A DNA stretch of 64,000 nucleotides from Actinomadura rudentiformis. GTDB taxonomy: Bacteria > Actinomycetota > Actinomycetes > Streptosporangiales > Streptosporangiaceae. Positions 62,118 to 64,000 of this stretch are shown here, piece by piece. Location: assembly GCF_008923185.1 (NCBI RefSeq), contig NZ_WBMT01000025.1, forward strand, positions 122,317-186,316. Reading direction: 5' to 3'. Positions within the stretch are counted from its first letter, which is position 1; every line of letters begins with the position of its first letter. The notes beneath the pieces are model-generated. The model did not search any database and was not told where the DNA came from. It saw only the letters and a list, made by a program, of their open reading frames with translations. The position numbers were made by a program, and so were the translations under genes.

Positions 62118-63011
62118 ATGCCCGTGCCGACCGTCGCCCAGACCGTCGCCCCGCCGATGACCGCGGACCCGGCCGCCCCCTCGCCCGGCCGTGAACTGGC
62201 CGCCGCCCTCGCCGCCGCGCGGCCGGACGCTCCCGTGGTCGAACTCGACCTGCCCCTCACCCTGACGACGACCTTCCCCTTCTTCACCGCCCGTCCCCGC
62301 TACACGGTCCGGCATCTGCTGGGCAGCCGCGACCTCGCCGGGGAGGACCAGGCCTGGCACGTCACCGAGCCGGTCCGGTCCGACACCCCGTCGCGGTCCG
62401 GCGTCTCGTACGCCTCCAGCCCCGAGTCGGCGTTCGAACCGCGGCTGGAGAACGCCGGGGTGACCGAGGTGCGCGTCTCCGTCGCGCTCCCCGAGGGGCT
62501 GACTGGGCATCCCGACCTCTTCGCCGCCCACGTCGACCGCCGCGTGGTCGTGCGGCTCTGCACCGCGGAGAACGAGGTGCTGCTGCACGGCAGCGCCGAC
62601 GAGGCCGTTCCCGGGCTGCTCAACGTGCGCGGCCGCCGGACCGCACGGGGACGCGGGCGCCTCGCCGACGACGTGGCGTGGGCCGCCGCGCTGGTCGAGG
62701 AGACCGGCGGGTCCTGCGACGGCATCGTCGTGCACCCGGACGTCTACTGGAGGCTCACGCTGGACGGCCGCCTCGCCCACCTCAACGCCGTCGGCGTGCG
62801 GGTGTCCCGCACCCGCATGATCGACCGGCACCAGGCGTTGTTCGGCGACTTCCGCGCCGTCGCCACGTTGCTCGACCCGGCCCGCTCCCGGCTAGTGCTG
62901 CGGCGCGGCGACGGCGGACCCGACACCGTCGAGGCGTCCTGCCAGGTCGGGCTGGCCGTCCACCTGCCCCAGCACCTGGTGCTCGCCGACCTGGGGGAGG
63001 CCCTCCGGTGA
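62118..63011 (+). CDS. HK97-fold encapsulin-like shell protein (family 3-like)
   Basis: 297 residues, no signal peptide or membrane helix. After an Ala/Pro-rich N-terminal arm (1-45) the sequence follows the HK97 capsid pattern: an E-loop-like stretch (SRSGVSYASSPESAFEPRLEN), VTEVRVSVALPEGL, then the spine-helix motif LFAAHVDRRVVVRLCTAENEVLLHGS ending in PGLLN in two parts. A late VVHPDVYWRLTLDGR belongs to the A/P-domain pattern. Length matches encapsulins (about 270-330). It lies between an aminotransferase and a sulfotransferase (GTGA overlap), the context described for family 3 natural-product encapsulins. It likely self-assembles around an enzyme of the operon. Assignment is from pattern and context, not a search. 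Confidence 0.7.
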   Translation: MPVPTVAQTVAPPMTADPAAPSPGRELAAALAAARPDAPVVELDLPLTLTTTFPFFTARPRYTVRHLLGSRDLAGEDQAWHVTEPVRSDTPSRSGVSYASSPESAFEPRLENAGVTEVRVSVALPEGLTGHPDLFAAHVDRRVVVRLCTAENEVLLHGSADEAVPGLLNVRGRRTARGRGRLADDVAWAAALVEETGGSCDGIVVHPDVYWRLTLDGRLAHLNAVGVRVSRTRMIDRHQALFGDFRAVATLLDPARSRLVLRRGDGGPDTVEASCQVGLAVHLPQHLVLADLGEALR

Positions 63012-63937
63012 AGGTGCTCTACATCACCGGCTGGTGCCGGTCGGGCAGCACGCTGCTCGGCAACATCCTCGGCGAGCTGCCGCGCGTGGCCCACGTGGGG
63101 GAGCTGTCCTACCTGTGGTCCAACGGCGTGCTCGGCATCGGCACCAACCCCACCTGCGGCTGCGGCGAGGACCTGCGCGCCTGCCGGGTCTGGGGCAAGG
63201 TCCTGTCCCTCACGGCCGCCGACGAGACCGCGCTGCGCGAGGTCGCCGCCGAACGCGTACGACGTCATCAGGCCCACCTGCGCACCCGGCATACGCGGCG
63301 CCGGCTCGCCGAGGCGCGGGGGCGGCCGGTCCAGGACGCCGACGTGCGGGAAACCCTCGCCGCGATGACCTCGTTGTACGAGACGGCCGCCGAAGTGCTC
63401 GGCGCCGACGTCCTGGTGGACAGCTCCAAGTTCCCCGCCGAGGCCGCCGCGCTGTTCGGGCTGGACGGGATCGACGCGTACGCGCTGCACCTTGTCCGCG
63501 ACCCGCGTGCCACGGCGTACTCGTGGCGGCGCGCCAAGGCCTACATCCCGGCCATGGACGTCCGCCGCAGCACCGCCTACTGGACCGGCTTCAACATCGC
63601 GTCCGAATGGATCGGCGAGGCCTTCCCCGGCCGGTACCGCAGGCTCCGCTACGAGGACTTCGCCGCCGAGCCCGCCCGCGTCCTCGCGGCGCTCGGCCGC
63701 TGGGCGGGCCTGCCCGGCACGCCTCCGGTGACCGCCGGCGGCGTGGCGACGCTCGGCGAGAACCACACCGTCACAGGCAACCCCGACCGTCTCCAGCGCG
63801 GCGAGGTCCGGATCCGGCCGGACAACAGGTGGATCCGGGGCCTGCCGCGCGGGGAGGCCCTCACCGGCACGGTGATCGCCGCGCCGCTGCTGGGGCGGTA
63901 CCGCTACCCGCTGCTCCCGGCCCCCACCGGAAGGTGA
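63008..63937 (+). CDS. PAPS-dependent sulfotransferase
   Basis: 309 residues from GTG 63008, overlapping the shell-protein stop (GTGA). The 5'-phosphosulfate loop is at residues 6-17 (ITGWCRSGSTLLG), and the 3'-phosphate motif is LHLVRDPRATAYSWRR. A CGCGEDLRAC cysteine cluster (about 38-47) is unusual and might bind zinc. It transfers sulfonate to a small molecule and may be cargo of the shell encoded just upstream. It is only distantly similar to the sulfotransferase at 4000-5259. PAPS could come from the cysD-cysNC genes in the same window. Confidence 0.9.
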   Translation: MKVLYITGWCRSGSTLLGNILGELPRVAHVGELSYLWSNGVLGIGTNPTCGCGEDLRACRVWGKVLSLTAADETALREVAAERVRRHQAHLRTRHTRRRLAEARGRPVQDADVRETLAAMTSLYETAAEVLGADVLVDSSKFPAEAAALFGLDGIDAYALHLVRDPRATAYSWRRAKAYIPAMDVRRSTAYWTGFNIASEWIGEAFPGRYRRLRYEDFAAEPARVLAALGRWAGLPGTPPVTAGGVATLGENHTVTGNPDRLQRGEVRIRPDNRWIRGLPRGEALTGTVIAAPLLGRYRYPLLPAPTGR

Positions 63938-63939
63938 CC

Positions 63940-64000
63940 ATGGATCTCGGACTCACCGGAAAGATCGCCCTGGTGGCCGGCGGCGGCAGCGGGCTCGGCC
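63940..64000 (+). CDS. short-chain dehydrogenase/reductase (partial, runs off the window)
   Basis: Starts at ATG 63940 with GGAAGG upstream, 2 nt after the sulfotransferase stop. The 20 visible residues, MDLGLTGKIALVAGGGSGLG, are a classical SDR N terminus with the glycine-rich NAD(P) motif. It is the fourth gene of the encapsulin-type operon. Confidence 0.88.
   Translation, partial: MDLGLTGKIALVAGGGSGLG

Overview
The window looks like chromosome from a high-GC, GTG-start-rich filamentous actinomycete, most likely Streptosporangiales-like. The evidence is the many ATGA/GTGA overlaps, ROK/TetR/PucR regulators, actinobacterial XylA, Tat-type lipoproteins, DUF3040 proteins and DksA-like zinc fingers. 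The genus is inferred only from gene style.

Left part (61-31,186): metabolic clusters. (i) 61-7,309, minus strand: DUF1214 protein, SDR, sulfotransferase, CysD, CysNC and a zinc alcohol dehydrogenase. This set makes its own PAPS and consumes it in a sulfonation. (ii) 7,549-11,334, plus: xylose isomerase behind a GTTCA-type operator, a ROK regulator, a SnoaL-like protein and an SDR. (iii) 11,400-20,878: a sugar ABC importer without its ATPase, a TetR regulator, a GH10-like secreted enzyme with altered active-site surroundings, a GH3 and a GH1. A 24-bp element repeated three times marks the promoters of this set. (iv) 21,055-29,221: GH78 alpha-L-rhamnosidase, alpha/beta hydrolase, MFS transporter, a second TetR (paralogue of the first) and a GH3 with an inserted PA14-like domain. 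A different 25-bp element occurs at both divergent promoters. Together iii and iv look like uptake and stepwise deglycosylation of complex plant glycosides. Saponin or glycoalkaloid substrates are possible.

Middle part (about 31-58.6 kb): an accessory and partly decayed region. It opens with a 3' fragment of tRNA-Val(CAC) plus its terminator, a likely attachment-site scar. It holds an amber-interrupted HTH/NB-ARC/TPR gene and a stress block: NarL-type response regulator and histidine kinase, two DksA-like proteins (one fused to an MreB-like actin domain), an SPFH protein and a cation/proton antiporter. It also holds pentapeptide-repeat proteins and many pseudogenes: permease, integrase, LysR, a KefB-type antiporter with its regulatory subunit, serine recombinase and a response-regulator tail. 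Three copies of a roughly 125-bp conserved element (34,961; 37,617; 58,157) each lie 76-84 nt before the start codon of a small or stress gene. They can form interleaved helices and are the best candidate here for an undescribed cis-regulatory RNA.

Right end (59,401-64,000), plus strand: a PucR-type regulator, then a tightly packed operon of DegT-family aminotransferase, an HK97-fold/encapsulin-like shell protein, a sulfotransferase and an SDR cut by the window edge. This composition matches the computationally described but functionally obscure family 3 ('natural product') encapsulin clusters and is the most exciting system in the window.
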